A stretch of 5,440 nt of DNA, from NCBI GenBank assembly GCA_031267955.1, contig JAIRYB010000009.1, positions 1 to 5,440 on the forward strand, written 5' to 3'. The notes under the pieces are model-generated. The model was not told the DNA's origin. It did not search any database and saw only the letters and a list, made by a program, of their open reading frames with translations. This DNA comes from Spirochaetaceae bacterium (lineage in GTDB: Bacteria; Spirochaetota; Spirochaetia; Treponematales; Breznakiellaceae). The first letter of the stretch is position 1, and each line of letters begins with the position of its first letter. The position numbers were made by a program, and so were the translations under genes. Shown here piece after piece: positions 5,123-5,440 of the stretch.

Positions 5123-5440
5123 TCATTCACAAACGTGGAGCAGCCCCAGATCGAAAATATTTTTTACGTGATCGTCGTCCAGCGAGTAGTAGACTACTTT
5201 CCCGTCCCGGCGGTATTTGACCAGCTTGGTCTGCCTGAGCGCCCGGAGCTGGTGCGATATCGCCGATTGGGTCATGCCCAGAAGAGCCGCGATGTCGCAT
5301 ACGCACATTTCCGCGTTAAACAGGGCGCAGAGTATTTTGACCCGCGTCGAATCGCCGAACATCTTGAAAAGGTCCGCCAGGTTGAGGAGCGTTTCCTCCT
5401 CGGGCATGGCCTTCCGGACCAGGCTTACCACTTCCTCGTG
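5123..5440 (-). CDS. ArsR/SmtB-family metal-sensing repressor (5' end beyond the window)
   Basis: This is a winged-helix repressor expected to bind the operator ahead of its own operon as a dimer and to let go when metal binds. It has the family core: LADLFKMFGDSTRVKILCAL, then the recognition helix TQSAISHQLRALRQ, then the wing VKYRRDGKVVYYSL. Counting from the in-frame GTG at 5431, two metal-site motifs are present: C43-V-C45-D in helix 3, as in CadC/ArsR sensors, and D86-x-H88-x10-H99-x2-E102 in helix 5, an exact match to the SmtB/CzrA zinc-site spacing. The frame is open to the right edge, reading H-E-E-V-V-S, and relatives carry a histidine-rich start before this point, so the gene is cut by the window and the true start is not visible. 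The GTG has no correctly spaced ribosome binding site. It lies 27 bases upstream of the ATPase gene on the same strand, which points to zinc, cadmium or lead as the inducer. The operator is off the edge. Confidence 0.94.
   Translation of the reverse strand, partial: HEEVVSLVRKAMPEEETLLNLADLFKMFGDSTRVKILCALFNAEMCVCDIAALLGMTQSAISHQLRALRQTKLVKYRRDGKVVYYSLDDDHVKNIFDLGLLHVCE

Overview
The window appears to come from a bacterial chromosome. The left third (about 1-1500) is accessory in character, and the right two thirds carry a compact metal-resistance operon plus an oxidoreductase gene. Base composition differs between the two parts. Hand counts of single 60-base lines give 20/60 G+C at 421-480, 26/60 at 1081-1140 and 24/60 at 1321-1380, against 42/60 at 4741-4800. 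The mix of genes (a coiled-coil PD-(D/E)XK-like protein, an Fe-S aldo/keto reductase, and an ArsR regulator of the type common in anaerobic Firmicutes) fits an anaerobic, host-associated bacterium. A termite-gut-type spirochaete (Treponema relatives) is my best guess, but this rests on remembered gene style and no rRNA or marker gene is present.

Layout, left to right. At 91-744 (minus) is a 217-residue protein with three 18-residue coiled-coil repeats followed by a PD-(D/E)XK-nuclease-like domain. Its best promoter sits so close to its ATG that the transcript may be leaderless. The 745-1066 interval is divergent and gene-free but dense in hairpins and repeats. At 1067-1455 (plus) are two very small genes joined by an ATGA overlap, with the look of a toxin-antitoxin pair; the second, of 46 codons, is easily missed. 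Two related imperfect palindromes (841-896 and 1508-1559) bracket this pair, sharing 29 of 35 bases in direct alignment. The bracketed block is the best candidate here for something not previously described.

At 1665-2810 (minus) is an aldo/keto reductase fused to a C-terminal two-[4Fe-4S] ferredoxin-like domain, with its own Shine-Dalgarno and a plausible promoter in the 149-base gap behind the ATPase gene. At 2960-5095 (minus) is a full-length Zn/Cd/Pb-type P1B ATPase. At 5123-5440 (minus, running off the right edge) is an ArsR/SmtB-family repressor that has both the alpha-3 CxC-D and the alpha-5 D-x-H-x10-H-x2-E metal-site residues. The regulator and pump are 27 bases apart on the same strand and form a metal-sensing efflux operon: metal binding should release the repressor and allow the ATPase to be made, which exports Zn2+/Cd2+/Pb2+ from the cytoplasm. 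The operator and start of this operon lie beyond the window.
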